Origin: Candidatus Binataceae bacterium
Lineage (GTDB): Bacteria > Desulfobacterota > Binatia > Binatales > Binataceae
Length of the DNA stretch: 64,000 bases
Direction of reading: 5' to 3'
NCBI GenBank assembly: GCA_035308025.1
Contig: DATGHL010000052.1
Coordinates: forward strand, 1-64,000
Made by a program: the position numbers and the translations under genes. A model generated the notes under the pieces. It was not told the DNA's origin. It was given only the letters and a program-made list of their open reading frames with translations, and made no database searches. This document shows, piece by piece, positions 16,228-25,181 of the stretch; positions within the stretch are counted from its first letter, which is position 1; each line of letters opens with the position of its first letter.

Positions 16228-17535
16228 TCACGCCCCGTTCGACGCGCCCTCTGCCGGGTTGAGCGGCTGTGCTCCGGTTACTGCGAGTTCGAAGTTGCGC
16301 GCGCTCACGGGCGGGTCGAGAAAGACTATCACGAAGCGGCTGTGTTCCGAGCTTTCGAGCGTGAAATCCTTGAGCGGCGGCTGCCGCTGAAAAAACTCGA
16401 TCTCGTGCGCGGTCATCTGGCCAATCTCGGCCGTGAGGTTGTTGCCGCAATAGGCGTCGCGCTGGACCACGCCGCGCGGCGTCACGATCCGCGCCGTGAT
16501 CTGAATCGTGTGCAGGCTGCTCGTGCTGACATTCTCCCCTTCGCCTTCGATCACTAGTGCGGGCCGCCCGTCTTTGCTCGACTGATAGCTGGCTGTGACG
16601 TTGCGTAATGCGACCATCCGCGCGGGTGCGAGCGGCTGGGCGAAATGATCGCCCAAGATCGGGAGCCGGCCCGCCGCGTCGAGCGCTGCGGCCGGCGCGC
16701 CATGGATCGTCAAGGTAACCGCGGCGAAGCCCGCCGCGATCAGGAGAAACAGCGCCAGAAAGAAACGGGAGGAGTGAGTGACGCCGCGATTGTAGACGGG
16801 CGCCTCGGCCTCGTCGACGAAGTCGGCGGCGGGCTCATCCTCAGTGTCGAGTGATTCCTCTTCGATATCGCTGGAAGGCTCAGTTCCGATCCTGAATCCG
16901 CCGATGCGAGGGGCTGGCGGCGAATTGTCCGTCGCCAAGTCATCGCCGACTTCCCAGCGGACGATTTTTTTTGGCGCAGGCCGGGCAGCCTCGATCGCGG
17001 TCCCGGTAGTTCCGCCCAGTGGCTCCTGTCGCGGCAACGATGGCGCGGGTTCGTCACGAAAGTCGAAGGCGAGATTCTCGCCCGACGGAGCTTCGGCAGT
17101 TTTGGTGGGAAAGCTTCGATTAAGCAAATCCGCAGTACTGACCGCCTTTGCGGGCAATGATGGAGCGGGCTTGCGCGAGGTGATCATTGTCGGCTTGGAT
17201 CGGCTCGCAGTGATCGCGGCGTCGGCTGAGAGATCGGAAACCTCTTCCTCGGCGGCCGCCACGCGAGGCGTATCCGCAACGGGCTTCTCATCGCTCGATT
17301 GCGGGATGGAACCAATTGGCACGGGTGGGGCGGGTTGCTCGTGCTGCTGCGGGCGCGACGCCCGACGCGGCGCCTCATCGATAATATCGGTGGCGGCGGG
17401 CTCGGGCTGGCGCGGTTCGAGCGAAAAGACGTGATTACATCGGGAACACTTGAAAGTCGGCGTCGCCTCGGGCAAAACCTGGTCGTCGATTCGGTAACGG
17501 GTATGGCAACTCGTACATTGGATATTGATTATCAC
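16228..17535 (-). CDS. MJ0042-type zinc-ribbon, DUF3426-like membrane protein
   Basis: The 435-residue protein has an N-terminal zinc ribbon with Cys7, Cys10, Cys30 and Cys33 (CTSCHTRYRI...CSRC). A long Pro/Ala-rich acidic linker runs to about residue 250, then one membrane helix near 256-276 (FLALFLLIAAGFAAVTL). A C-terminal extracytoplasmic beta domain of the DUF3426 type follows (LVIEGEGENVS...RDAYCGNNL). The start is GTG. Proteins of this architecture in deltaproteobacteria have no settled function; a link to envelope or secretion is possible. The space to the divergent glycosyltransferase gene is about 98 bp. Confidence 0.8.
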   Translation of the reverse strand: MIINIQCTSCHTRYRIDDQVLPEATPTFKCSRCNHVFSLEPRQPEPAATDIIDEAPRRASRPQQHEQPAPPVPIGSIPQSSDEKPVADTPRVAAAEEEVSDLSADAAITASRSKPTMITSRKPAPSLPAKAVSTADLLNRSFPTKTAEAPSGENLAFDFRDEPAPSLPRQEPLGGTTGTAIEAARPAPKKIVRWEVGDDLATDNSPPAPRIGGFRIGTEPSSDIEEESLDTEDEPAADFVDEAEAPVYNRGVTHSSRFFLALFLLIAAGFAAVTLTIHGAPAAALDAAGRLPILGDHFAQPLAPARMVALRNVTASYQSSKDGRPALVIEGEGENVSTSSLHTIQITARIVTPRGVVQRDAYCGNNLTAEIGQMTAHEIEFFQRQPPLKDFTLESSEHSRFVIVFLDPPVSARNFELAVTGAQPLNPAEGASNGA

Positions 17536-17633
17536 CGCATCCCACCGCCTCGGTTGAAGTTTAGCACATGGCGTACGGCGGTTCAGCGTACGGTCATCTC
17601 ACATCCGCTGGTTGCTACCCGCGCCGGTGACCG

Positions 17634-18752
17634 ATGCGCATCGCTCTGATTGCGCGCCGCTTCGATCCGGCGGGCGGCGGCACCGAGCGCGACCTGATCG
17701 CCACGGCGCGGGCACTGCGCACGGCGGGCTACGATGTGACCATCTACGCGGCTGAAATTCGCGGACAGACGTCCGAATTTGCGGTCCGGCAGGTTCGCTC
17801 TTTGGGCATCGGACGGACGCTGCGCTTGCTCAGCTTTGCGGCGCGGGCGGCGGCGGAGGCGCGGCGTGACGGGGCGTCACTGGTCTTCAGCTTCGCGCGG
17901 ATCGCCAACGCGGATATCTTGCGCTCAGGCGGCAGCGCTCATTCGATTTATATTCGATCGGCGCGGTTGTGGCAGGGACCGGTGGCGGCGGCGGCGATGC
18001 GAAGCAGCCCGTACCATCGCGCGCAGATCGCGATCGAGCGGCGCGGCTTCGCGTCGCCCACGCTGAAGCGCGCGATCGCGGTGTCGGAACTCGTGCGTCG
18101 CGATCTTCTCAGCACTTTCGGCCTTGCGGCTGCAACTGCGGTGACGCTTTACAATGGCGTCGATCTCGAACGCTTTCGGCCCGATGCACGCGCACCTCTG
18201 CGCAACGCGGTCCGGCGCGTATTGCGCCTGCCGGAAACCGCACCGATAGTCGCTTTTGTCGGGAACGGCTTTGCCCGCAAGGGTTTGCGCTTCTTGATCG
18301 AGGCCTGGCCGCAGCTCAGGTCGGAGGCGATTCTGGTCGTCGCCGGCAGCGATCAGAGCGTCGGGAAGTACCGTCGTCTGGCGCGACGACGCGACATTGC
18401 CGAGCGCGTGCGCTTTGTCGGGGTGCAGGCGCAGATCGAGCGGCTCTTTGCGGCCGTGGACGCCTTCGCGCTGCCGTCGCTGTTCGAGCCGTTCGGCAAC
18501 GTCGTAATGGAAGCGATGGCGGCGGGACTGCCGGTGCTCTGCAGCAGCGCCTGCGGCGCGGCAGAGTTGGTCGCGCCGGCGCTGCGCGAGTTGGTCGTCG
18601 CCGACCCCACCGACGTCGGCGAACTCGCTGCGCGGCTGAATGCGCTGATTGAAGCGCGCGAGGATTTAAGCTCGATCGCGCGGGCGACGGCGGAGCAATT
18701 TACTTGGGAAAGTCACGACGCGAACCTGCTGAGGATAATCCGTGATTTGTAG
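17634..18752 (+). CDS. family 4 glycosyltransferase, WaaG-like
   Basis: The 372-residue GT-B enzyme starts MRIALIARRFDPAGGGTERDL, as in LPS core glucosyltransferase WaaG, with the acceptor-domain Gly-rich loop. The donor domain has FVGNGFARKGLRFLIEAW near residue 205 and the nucleotide-sugar motif LPSLFEPFGNVVMEAMAAGLP near 281, including the two conserved Glu. It probably adds a hexose to LPS core or another surface glycan. It is convergent with the GT2 gene. Confidence 0.88.
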   Translation: MRIALIARRFDPAGGGTERDLIATARALRTAGYDVTIYAAEIRGQTSEFAVRQVRSLGIGRTLRLLSFAARAAAEARRDGASLVFSFARIANADILRSGGSAHSIYIRSARLWQGPVAAAAMRSSPYHRAQIAIERRGFASPTLKRAIAVSELVRRDLLSTFGLAAATAVTLYNGVDLERFRPDARAPLRNAVRRVLRLPETAPIVAFVGNGFARKGLRFLIEAWPQLRSEAILVVAGSDQSVGKYRRLARRRDIAERVRFVGVQAQIERLFAAVDAFALPSLFEPFGNVVMEAMAAGLPVLCSSACGAAELVAPALRELVVADPTDVGELAARLNALIEAREDLSSIARATAEQFTWESHDANLLRIIRDL

Positions 18753-18769
18753 AGACTGCTCGGGCTCTG

Positions 18770-19708
18770 CTAGCGACGGCGTTTGAGGCCGTCGAGGATG
18801 CCGCGGGCGACCGCGGCGCGGCGTTCTTCACGGGCGATGCGTGAGAGCGGAGCCCGAACTATCCGCGCCACCGTCAGGCGAGTACAGGCCAGTGCGAGGT
18901 TGGCGCGTGAGGCCCATCGCGAATGGCGCTCATGGAGCGTGCGGCAGTAGCCGCGCTCGCGCGCGATACGAATGAAGCGCTCGCGTGAAGCGCGCGCCGG
19001 ATCAACTTCGTGATAGACGATCGCGGCCGGGGCATAGCCGATCGCGAAGCCGGCGCGCCGGATTCTCTGGGACATCTCGGTCTCCTCCTCGTGGCCGGCG
19101 GCGCCCGGACCGAGGCGCTCATCGAAGGGGCCGACCTGGCGCAGCGCCGCGGCGCGGAAGGCCATGTTGGCGCCGAGCACTCCGCGTACCTCGATCACGC
19201 GCTCGCCCTCGTCGACGAGCGGGAGGTCGAGATAGGGGGTCAGCTCTCCGACCTTGACCGCAGGGTCTTCGGCGGGCAGGATGCGCCCCTTCATCGCGGC
19301 GAATTGCCGATTGGTGTCGAAGAAATTCTCGACTTCAGCTACGTAGTCTGCGCAGACGATCAGGTCGTCGTCGAGGCAGGCGATCAACTCACCGCGGGCC
19401 GCGGCGATCGCGCGATTCTGCACGCGGCATTTGCCCGGCCGCGCCTCATAGAGGTGAGTCAGCGGCAACTGTGCGTCGAGCGCGGTCGGCGCCGGCGTTC
19501 CATTCTCCGCGATGAATAATTCGTGACGCTCGCGGCGAAGCTGAGGGACGAGGCTGTCGAGCAGCCGGCCCAGCGCGGCGGCTCGCGCGTGCGTCGCTAT
19601 GATGATCGAGAGTTTCAAGCTGCGGCTCGTTCGATTCTGTTGTGCGGATCGCTCGGGCTCAAGCCCACGCGCTTGAATTAGCGCCGCTGCCCCGATAAAC
19701 CCATTCAT
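18770..19708 (-). CDS. family 2 glycosyltransferase
   Basis: The 312-residue GT-A enzyme has a nucleotide-sugar domain from LSIIIATHARAAALGRLLDSL, the ACLDDDL metal motif near residue 115 and an acceptor-domain HEEETEMSQRIRRAGF segment. The first 30 residues are not family-like and the ATG sits only 10 bp from a tRNA on the opposite strand. A TTG start at 19618 is therefore a real alternative, though neither has a good ribosome site. It is likely involved in surface polysaccharide synthesis with the adjacent WaaG-like enzyme. Confidence 0.85.
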   Translation of the reverse strand: MNGFIGAAALIQARGLEPERSAQQNRTSRSLKLSIIIATHARAAALGRLLDSLVPQLRRERHELFIAENGTPAPTALDAQLPLTHLYEARPGKCRVQNRAIAAARGELIACLDDDLIVCADYVAEVENFFDTNRQFAAMKGRILPAEDPAVKVGELTPYLDLPLVDEGERVIEVRGVLGANMAFRAAALRQVGPFDERLGPGAAGHEEETEMSQRIRRAGFAIGYAPAAIVYHEVDPARASRERFIRIARERGYCRTLHERHSRWASRANLALACTRLTVARIVRAPLSRIAREERRAAVARGILDGLKRRR

Positions 19709-19718
19709 CTACCCGGGC

Positions 19719-19801
19719 GCGAGAGTGGCGGAACGGCAGACGCGCAAGGCTCAGGACCTTGTGGAGGCAACTTCGTGGGGGTTCAAGTCCCCCCTCTCGC
19801 A
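19719..19801 (+). tRNA. tRNA-Leu (anticodon CAG)
   Basis: A full class II cloverleaf is visible. The acceptor arm is GCGAGAG with CTCTCGC and discriminator A. The anticodon stem CAAGG/CCTTG holds loop CTCAGGA, so the anticodon is CAG for CUG codons. A long variable arm around GAGGCAACTTC and a T arm GGGGG-TTCAAGT-CCCCC follow. CCA is not encoded; T7 follows directly and may terminate the transcript. Confidence 0.95.
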
Positions 19802-19901
19802 TTTTTTTCGCCGCCCGGAGCGCCGTCCGATAGCGGACTCCATCCCCTCGCGCTGCGCTTTTTTCATTGACCGAAAGCAGTGCGCTCTGTTGTCGCGCGC
19901 A

Positions 19902-19918
19902 ATGGTGGACTCCACCAT
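19902..19918. promoter_or_regulatory. perfect palindrome upstream of valS
   Basis: ATGGTGGACTCCACCAT is a 17-bp perfect inverted repeat about 55 bp before the valS start. The 19802-19972 gap also holds two copies of a GACTCCA...CCCTCGCGCT(G/T)CGCT stretch (about 19838 and 19909), so the palindrome may be part of a short dispersed repeat rather than an operator. No T-box features were seen. Confidence 0.4.
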
Positions 19919-19972
19919 ACCCTCGCGCTTCGCTAAGATAGTATCGGTTTCTCAGTGGAGGGTTGCGCGGCG

Positions 19973-22684
19973 TTGGAGCTCAGCAAGACATTTGATGCGA
20001 AGGCGGCCGAGGAGCGTTGGTTCCAGGTCTGGATTGATCGCGGCTATTTCACGGCGGATCCAAACCGCGAGGGGGAGGTTTTCTCTATCGTCTTCCCTCC
20101 CCCCAACGTTACCGGGCAGTTGCATCTGGGCCACGCGCTCAACGTTACGCTGCACGACGTAATCGTGCGCACGCGACGGATGCAGGGTTACAACACGCTC
20201 TGGCTGCCGGGCACCGATCACGCGGGCATCGCGACGCAGAATGTCGTCGAACGCGAAATCGCCAAGGAGGGCAAGACCCGCCACGACCTCGGTCGTGAGC
20301 GATTCGTCGAGCGCGTATGGGCTTGGCGCGAGCGCTACGGCAATCGCATCCTCGAACAGTTGCGCCGGCTGGGTGCCTCGTGCGACTGGAGCCGCGAGCG
20401 CTTCACGCTCGACGAAGGGTTGTCGCGCGCGGTCACGAAAGTCTTCGTGATGCTCTTCAACGGGGGGCTCATCTATCGCGATTTCCGCCTGATTAACTGG
20501 TGCCCGCGATGCGAAACCGCGCTCTCCGATCTCGAAGTCGAGCACAAAGAGGCGAAGGGCAGCCTCTGGTACATAACCTATCCGCTGACGGAGGGCGCGG
20601 GCGCGGTAACCGTCGCGACGACACGGCCCGAGACGATGCTCGGCGACACCGCGGTCGCGGTGCATCCCGAAGATGATCGCTATCGCGACCTGGTCGGCAA
20701 GCTGGTGCGATTGCCCCTTATGGGACGGGAGATTCCGATAATTGCGGAGGCCGCGGTGGATCGCGCCTTCGGCAGCGGTGCGGTTAAGATCACTCCGGGA
20801 CACGACTTCAACGACTTCGAGATGGGACGGCGGCATGGGCTGGCGCAAATCTCGGTGATGGATACGCACGGCCGGATGGCGGCGGCGGCGGGCGTTTATC
20901 AGGGGCTCACGCGCGAGGAGTGCCGCAAGTGCGTCGTTGCCGATCTCGAAGCGGCTGGACTGCTCGCCAAAATCGAGCCGCATCAGCACAAGATCGGTGT
21001 CTGCTCGCGCTGCGACACGATCGTCGAGCCGATGCTGTCGTATCAATGGTTCCTCGCCGTCAACAAACCCGACGCGGAGGGCGAGTCGCTGGCTGGGCGC
21101 GCGATCAAGGCGGTAGAGCAGGGCGCGACGACGTTCCATCCGAAGTTCTGGGAGAACACCTATTTCTCGTGGATGCGGAATCTGCAGGACTGGTGCATCT
21201 CGCGCCAGCTTTGGTGGGGTCATCGGATCCCCGCCTATTGGTGCCAGAGCTGCGAGAAGCCCGAGCCGATCGTCTCCGAAGAGCGGCCGGCTTCGTGCGC
21301 GCAATGCGGCGGCGCCGACCTGCGTCAGGACGATGACGTGCTCGACACCTGGTTCTCGTCAGGGCTGTGGCCCTTCTCGACCCTCGGATGGCCCGGGGAC
21401 TCGCCCGACCTGAAGAAATACTATCCGACCAGTCTGCTGATCACCGGCTTCGACATAATTTTTTTCTGGGTCGCGCGGATGATGATGTTCGGGCTTAAGG
21501 TGAACCCGAACAATGCCGCATCGATGGAGGATGCGGTGCCGTTTCGCGACGTTTACATCACGCCGCTGGTGCGGGATCAGTTCGGCAAGAAGATGACGAA
21601 GTCGCGCGGCAACGTCGTCGATCCGCTCGAGATCATGGACAAGTACGGCACTGACGCGGTGCGCTTCACGCTCGCTCAACTGAGCGTGCAGGGCCGCGAT
21701 CTGATCCTTTCGGAAGATCGGCTGGCGGCGTCACGGGCCTTCGCGAACAAAATCTGGAACGCCGCCCGCTTCGTGCTGATGAACCTCGAGGGCGCCCCAC
21801 AGCCGCTCCCGGTCGTAGAACTATCGAAGCTTGATCTCGCCGAGCGCTGGATCATCAGCCGGCTCGACACGGCGACTCGCGAGGTCACCGCCGCGATCGA
21901 TGCGTACGAATTCAACCGCGCGGCACTAATCGTGTATCAGTTCGTGTGGCACGAGTTCTGTGATTGGTACATCGAATTGGCGAAGGAACCGCTAAAGGCG
22001 GGCGGCGAGCGCCAGGCCGCCGCGCGTTACGTGCTCGTCACCTGCTTCGATCGGATGCTGCGGATATTGCATCCGTTCATGCCATTTATCTCCGAGGAAA
22101 TCTGGCAGGTTCTGCGACCGTATTTCGGCGCAGCGAATCTCCCGGGACACTTGGCGATTGCCGGTTGGCCAGTTCTCAGCCCGGACGATCTGTTGTCAGA
22201 ATCCGAAACCAAGCGAATGCGCTTCTGCATAAGTGCAGTGGAACGAAGCAATTCGCTGCGCTCTTTCCTGGGCTATCATCCGGGTCAGCGCATCAACGTG
22301 AATGTAATTCCCAATGATAACGTTGATATGGGCGATCGCGAACAGTGGTCAGACTACGTAAAGATTCTGGTGAAGGCCGACTCCCTGGGCTTTTTAGCCA
22401 GTGATACGCCGCGACCGCCTCGGACTTATGTATATTCAGAAACCCCGTGGGCGCTGATCGGGGTCGAGACGCCCGCTGATTTCGATTTCGGCAGGGCGCG
22501 CGACGGCTTGAAGAAAAGGCTCGCAGAGGCGGAGACCCATCTGGAGCGAAATCAGAACCGATTCAACAATCCGGGGTTCCGGGCCAAGGCAGACGAGGAA
22601 ACGGTTGCAGAGATCGTCGAAAAAATCGAAGAGTTGAAGGTGCAGAAGGCGATGCTTGAAGGGCAGTTGAGCCAATTGCAATAA
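19973..22684 (+). CDS. valS: valine--tRNA ligase
   Basis: The 903-residue class I synthetase charges tRNA-Val. The HIGH motif is HLGHALN near residue 46 and KMSKS is KMTKS near residue 540. The CP1 editing region contains TTRPETMLGDTAVAVHPED, and a C-terminal coiled coil (last 65 residues, LKKRLAEAETHLERN) is typical of ValS. I chose TTG at 19973 because the product then begins MELSKTFDAKAAEERW as in other ValS and GGAGGG lies 10 bases upstream; GTG at 19955 is possible. nadC follows after 4 bp. Confidence 0.96.
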   Translation: MELSKTFDAKAAEERWFQVWIDRGYFTADPNREGEVFSIVFPPPNVTGQLHLGHALNVTLHDVIVRTRRMQGYNTLWLPGTDHAGIATQNVVEREIAKEGKTRHDLGRERFVERVWAWRERYGNRILEQLRRLGASCDWSRERFTLDEGLSRAVTKVFVMLFNGGLIYRDFRLINWCPRCETALSDLEVEHKEAKGSLWYITYPLTEGAGAVTVATTRPETMLGDTAVAVHPEDDRYRDLVGKLVRLPLMGREIPIIAEAAVDRAFGSGAVKITPGHDFNDFEMGRRHGLAQISVMDTHGRMAAAAGVYQGLTREECRKCVVADLEAAGLLAKIEPHQHKIGVCSRCDTIVEPMLSYQWFLAVNKPDAEGESLAGRAIKAVEQGATTFHPKFWENTYFSWMRNLQDWCISRQLWWGHRIPAYWCQSCEKPEPIVSEERPASCAQCGGADLRQDDDVLDTWFSSGLWPFSTLGWPGDSPDLKKYYPTSLLITGFDIIFFWVARMMMFGLKVNPNNAASMEDAVPFRDVYITPLVRDQFGKKMTKSRGNVVDPLEIMDKYGTDAVRFTLAQLSVQGRDLILSEDRLAASRAFANKIWNAARFVLMNLEGAPQPLPVVELSKLDLAERWIISRLDTATREVTAAIDAYEFNRAALIVYQFVWHEFCDWYIELAKEPLKAGGERQAAARYVLVTCFDRMLRILHPFMPFISEEIWQVLRPYFGAANLPGHLAIAGWPVLSPDDLLSESETKRMRFCISAVERSNSLRSFLGYHPGQRINVNVIPNDNVDMGDREQWSDYVKILVKADSLGFLASDTPRPPRTYVYSETPWALIGVETPADFDFGRARDGLKKRLAEAETHLERNQNRFNNPGFRAKADEETVAEIVEKIEELKVQKAMLEGQLSQLQ

Positions 22685-22688
22685 GACC

Positions 22689-23540
22689 GTGGAACTGCTG
22701 CGGCAAATTGATCTCACCGAGCTCGTGCGGCGGGCGCTCGCCGAGGATATCGGCCAGGGCGACATCACTACCGCCGCGACGGTTCCGGCCGGTCATCGCG
22801 GACGCGCGCGCATCACCGTCAAGGAGCCCGACGGGATCATTTTCTGCGGCGGTCTGATGATCGAGCAGGTCTTCGCGCAAGCCGGCGCGGGACCGGTGAT
22901 CAATTCGCTCGCGTCCGAGGGCGCGCGCTTGCATCACGGCGTTGTCGCGGCCGACCTCAACGGCGACCTCGGCGGCTTGCTGCGCGGCGAGCGCACCGCG
23001 CTTAATTTCGCGCAATTGATGTCCGGCATTGCTACTATTACCCACCGCTATGTTGAGGCGGTGAAGGGCACGCATGCGAAGATCATCGATACGCGCAAGA
23101 CCCATCCGGGGCTGCGGGCAGTGGAGAAGTACGCGGTGCGATGCGGCGGCGGCATGAACCATCGCTTCGGCCTCGATAGCGGCGTACTGATCAAGGAAAA
23201 CCATATCGCGGCGGCCGGCGGGATTCGCGCCGCGCTCGAAGGCGCCCGCCGCATTGCGCCGCATACGCTTAGGGTCGAGATCGAATGCGAAACCCTCGCG
23301 CAGGTGGAAGAGGCCATAAGCTGTGGCGCGGGGGCAATTCTGCTCGACAACATGGCGCTGGACGAGATGCGTCGCGCGCGAACGCTCGCCGGCGCTGGAG
23401 TTGTGCTCGAAGCCTCGGGCGGGGTTACGCTCGAGAGCGTGCGCGCGATCGCCGAGACTGGAGTTGATCTGATCTCGGTCGGCGCGCTGACACATTCCGC
23501 CCGCGCGATCGATTTAAGTATGAAAATCGTGACGAGTTAG
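22689..23540 (+). CDS. nadC: nicotinate-nucleotide pyrophosphorylase (carboxylating)
   Basis: The 283-residue quinolinate phosphoribosyltransferase makes nicotinate mononucleotide in de novo NAD synthesis. Seen are ALAEDIGQGDITT, RGERTALNFAQLMSGIAT, DTRKTHPGLRAVEKYAVRCGGG (substrate-binding Arg and Lys) and the LDNMALDEMR barrel strand. It starts at GTG 4 bp after valS, so it is probably co-transcribed. No nadA or nadB gene is in the window. Confidence 0.95.
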   Translation: MELLRQIDLTELVRRALAEDIGQGDITTAATVPAGHRGRARITVKEPDGIIFCGGLMIEQVFAQAGAGPVINSLASEGARLHHGVVAADLNGDLGGLLRGERTALNFAQLMSGIATITHRYVEAVKGTHAKIIDTRKTHPGLRAVEKYAVRCGGGMNHRFGLDSGVLIKENHIAAAGGIRAALEGARRIAPHTLRVEIECETLAQVEEAISCGAGAILLDNMALDEMRRARTLAGAGVVLEASGGVTLESVRAIAETGVDLISVGALTHSARAIDLSMKIVTS

Positions 23541-23581
23541 TTATGGATGAATTAGGGCAGTCCGAATAGAGGAGGACCCTG

Positions 23582-24256
23582 ATGGACACGGCAACCTTTC
23601 ACAAAGAGATCAATCGGATCGTCTCCGAGCGTCGGCTCGACCAGCATCCCTACGTCAAGCTGGTCAAAGAAGGCAAGGCCTCGAAGGCGCAACTCAAGGG
23701 CTACCCGATTCAGCATTACGAGATGACCGTGCGCGACTCCGCACCACTCTCCGCCAACATGTATCTGCGTTTACGCGAATTGGACGAAGCGGTCGGCCAG
23801 GACGCCGCCAAGGGTTTCGCCGAGGAGGCGCTTGGCCTCTACAGCAAGTCGGCCAGCCACACCGAGCTGCTGTTCGAGTTGTGGGAGGGCGGCCTTGGGC
23901 TGAATCGCAAGGAGCTGATCAACTCGTTCGGCTCTGATGACGCGCGCGCCTTCAACGCCTGCATGTATCGCATCCTGCGTTTGAAACCGCAGTTCATCGG
24001 CGCGATCGGCCTGATGGAGGAGATCGAAGTCCCGGCCTACCTCGCGCTGATGGAGGGGATGGAACGCAACTACGGGATCCAGCCGAACCATCTGCGGTTC
24101 TTTTCGGTGCACTACGAAGCCGACAAGGAGCACGGCGAGGGGGGCCATCGGATTATCGATCACTTTGTGACCGGGACCGGACGCGAGGAAGAGTTCCTGT
24201 CGGAGGCGCGCACGCTGGCGCAATTTTTCTGGAAGGGCTTCGACTCGATGCATTAA
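23582..24256 (+). CDS. heme-oxygenase-fold (CADD/PqqC/TenA-like) protein, possible diiron oxidase
   Basis: The 224-residue all-helical protein has acidic/His clusters at EEALG (81-85), H93, EEIE (146-149) and HYEADKEHGEGGH (177-189). His177, Asp181 and His184 have the spacing of the last three iron ligands of CADD, so a non-haem diiron site is plausible. PqqC and TenA lack that set. GGAGGA precedes the ATG. It sits between nadC and birA (41 bp and 9 bp), so a cofactor-related oxidation is suggested by context only. Substrate unknown. Confidence 0.7.
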   Translation: MDTATFHKEINRIVSERRLDQHPYVKLVKEGKASKAQLKGYPIQHYEMTVRDSAPLSANMYLRLRELDEAVGQDAAKGFAEEALGLYSKSASHTELLFELWEGGLGLNRKELINSFGSDDARAFNACMYRILRLKPQFIGAIGLMEEIEVPAYLALMEGMERNYGIQPNHLRFFSVHYEADKEHGEGGHRIIDHFVTGTGREEEFLSEARTLAQFFWKGFDSMH

Positions 24257-24265
24257 CAGGCACTC

Positions 24266-25063
24266 ATGCCGAGCAATCCGTATAGTGCGATCGAGCGGGG
24301 GGCGGCCGGCGCGGTCGGCTGGAAGATTCACTACTTCGATGAAGTTGGATCGACCCAGCGGGTGGCCGCCGAGATGGCCGAGGCTGGGACAGCGTCGGGC
24401 ACGGCCGTGGTTGCGGAACAGCAGACCGCCGGACGCGGGCGTCTTGGCCGCTTGTGGCACTCACCGGCGGGCGTCAATCTGTATGTGACGATAATCCTGC
24501 GGCCGCGGATGCCGAGCGCGGAGGTTCCGCGGCTGAGCCTCGTGGCCGGCGTCGCTGCGGCCGAGGCGCTGGCGACGGCCGCGCCGGGGCTGGTCGCGCT
24601 CAAGTGGCCCAACGATGTCTGGCTGAAGGGACGCAAGGCCGGCGGCATCATCGCGGAGGCTGTCACCGACTCGGCGCAGCGGCTGACGTGCGTGCTGCTC
24701 GGGATCGGCCTCAACCTCAATCTAGCCGCCGACGACATTCCCGAAGATCTGCGCGACAAGGCGACCTCGGTACGGATCGCCACGGGCCGCCGCTGCGACC
24801 GCATCGCGATCGCCGCCGCGCTGTTTAATCGGCTCGACTCGCGCTATATGGAAGTTGAAGCGCACGGCTTCGCGGCGATGCGCGACGAATATGAAAAATA
24901 TTCGGCGCTGACCGGCAAGCGCGTGACGGTGATCAATGGTGCGGCGCGTATCAGCGGTCGGGTGACGGGAATCGATACGGACGGAGCGCTTATGCTGGAA
25001 ACGGACTCGGGACCAAATCGCGTGCTGGCCGGTGAAGTGAGCGTCGAAGGAGCTTACGCTTAG
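24266..25063 (+). CDS. birA: biotin--[acetyl-CoA-carboxylase] ligase
   Basis: The 265-residue enzyme activates biotin to biotinyl-AMP and transfers it to BCCP-type carriers. Seen are the EQQTAGRGRLGRLWHSP loop, LKWPNDVWLKGRKAGGII and LGIGLNLNL, then a C-terminal SH3-like domain (last 50 residues). There is no N-terminal winged helix, so it is a group I ligase and not the bio repressor. It lies 9 bp after the heme-oxygenase-fold gene. Confidence 0.94.
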   Translation: MPSNPYSAIERGAAGAVGWKIHYFDEVGSTQRVAAEMAEAGTASGTAVVAEQQTAGRGRLGRLWHSPAGVNLYVTIILRPRMPSAEVPRLSLVAGVAAAEALATAAPGLVALKWPNDVWLKGRKAGGIIAEAVTDSAQRLTCVLLGIGLNLNLAADDIPEDLRDKATSVRIATGRRCDRIAIAAALFNRLDSRYMEVEAHGFAAMRDEYEKYSALTGKRVTVINGAARISGRVTGIDTDGALMLETDSGPNRVLAGEVSVEGAYA

Positions 25064-25181
25064 GAACCGATTAGGAGCGTCGATTAAGGGACAGTTCGCA
25101 GCCTGAGGCGAAGCGTCGCGGCTGTGCGGAGTTGCATGAGCAAGATTTAGTTACGCAAACATTTCCGCGAGGTGAACGGTT

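Noticed and set aside
16228..17535. Plus-strand glycosyltransferase or other gene at 16844-17434
   Set aside because: Shadow of the zinc-ribbon protein linker region; no domain recognisable.
19802..19972. T-box leader for valS
   Set aside because: No T-box sequence or specifier-loop hairpin; only a palindrome and a short repeat.
19952..21304. 450-codon minus-strand open frame over valS
   Set aside because: Antisense to valS; composition is of Arg/Ala-rich shadow type.
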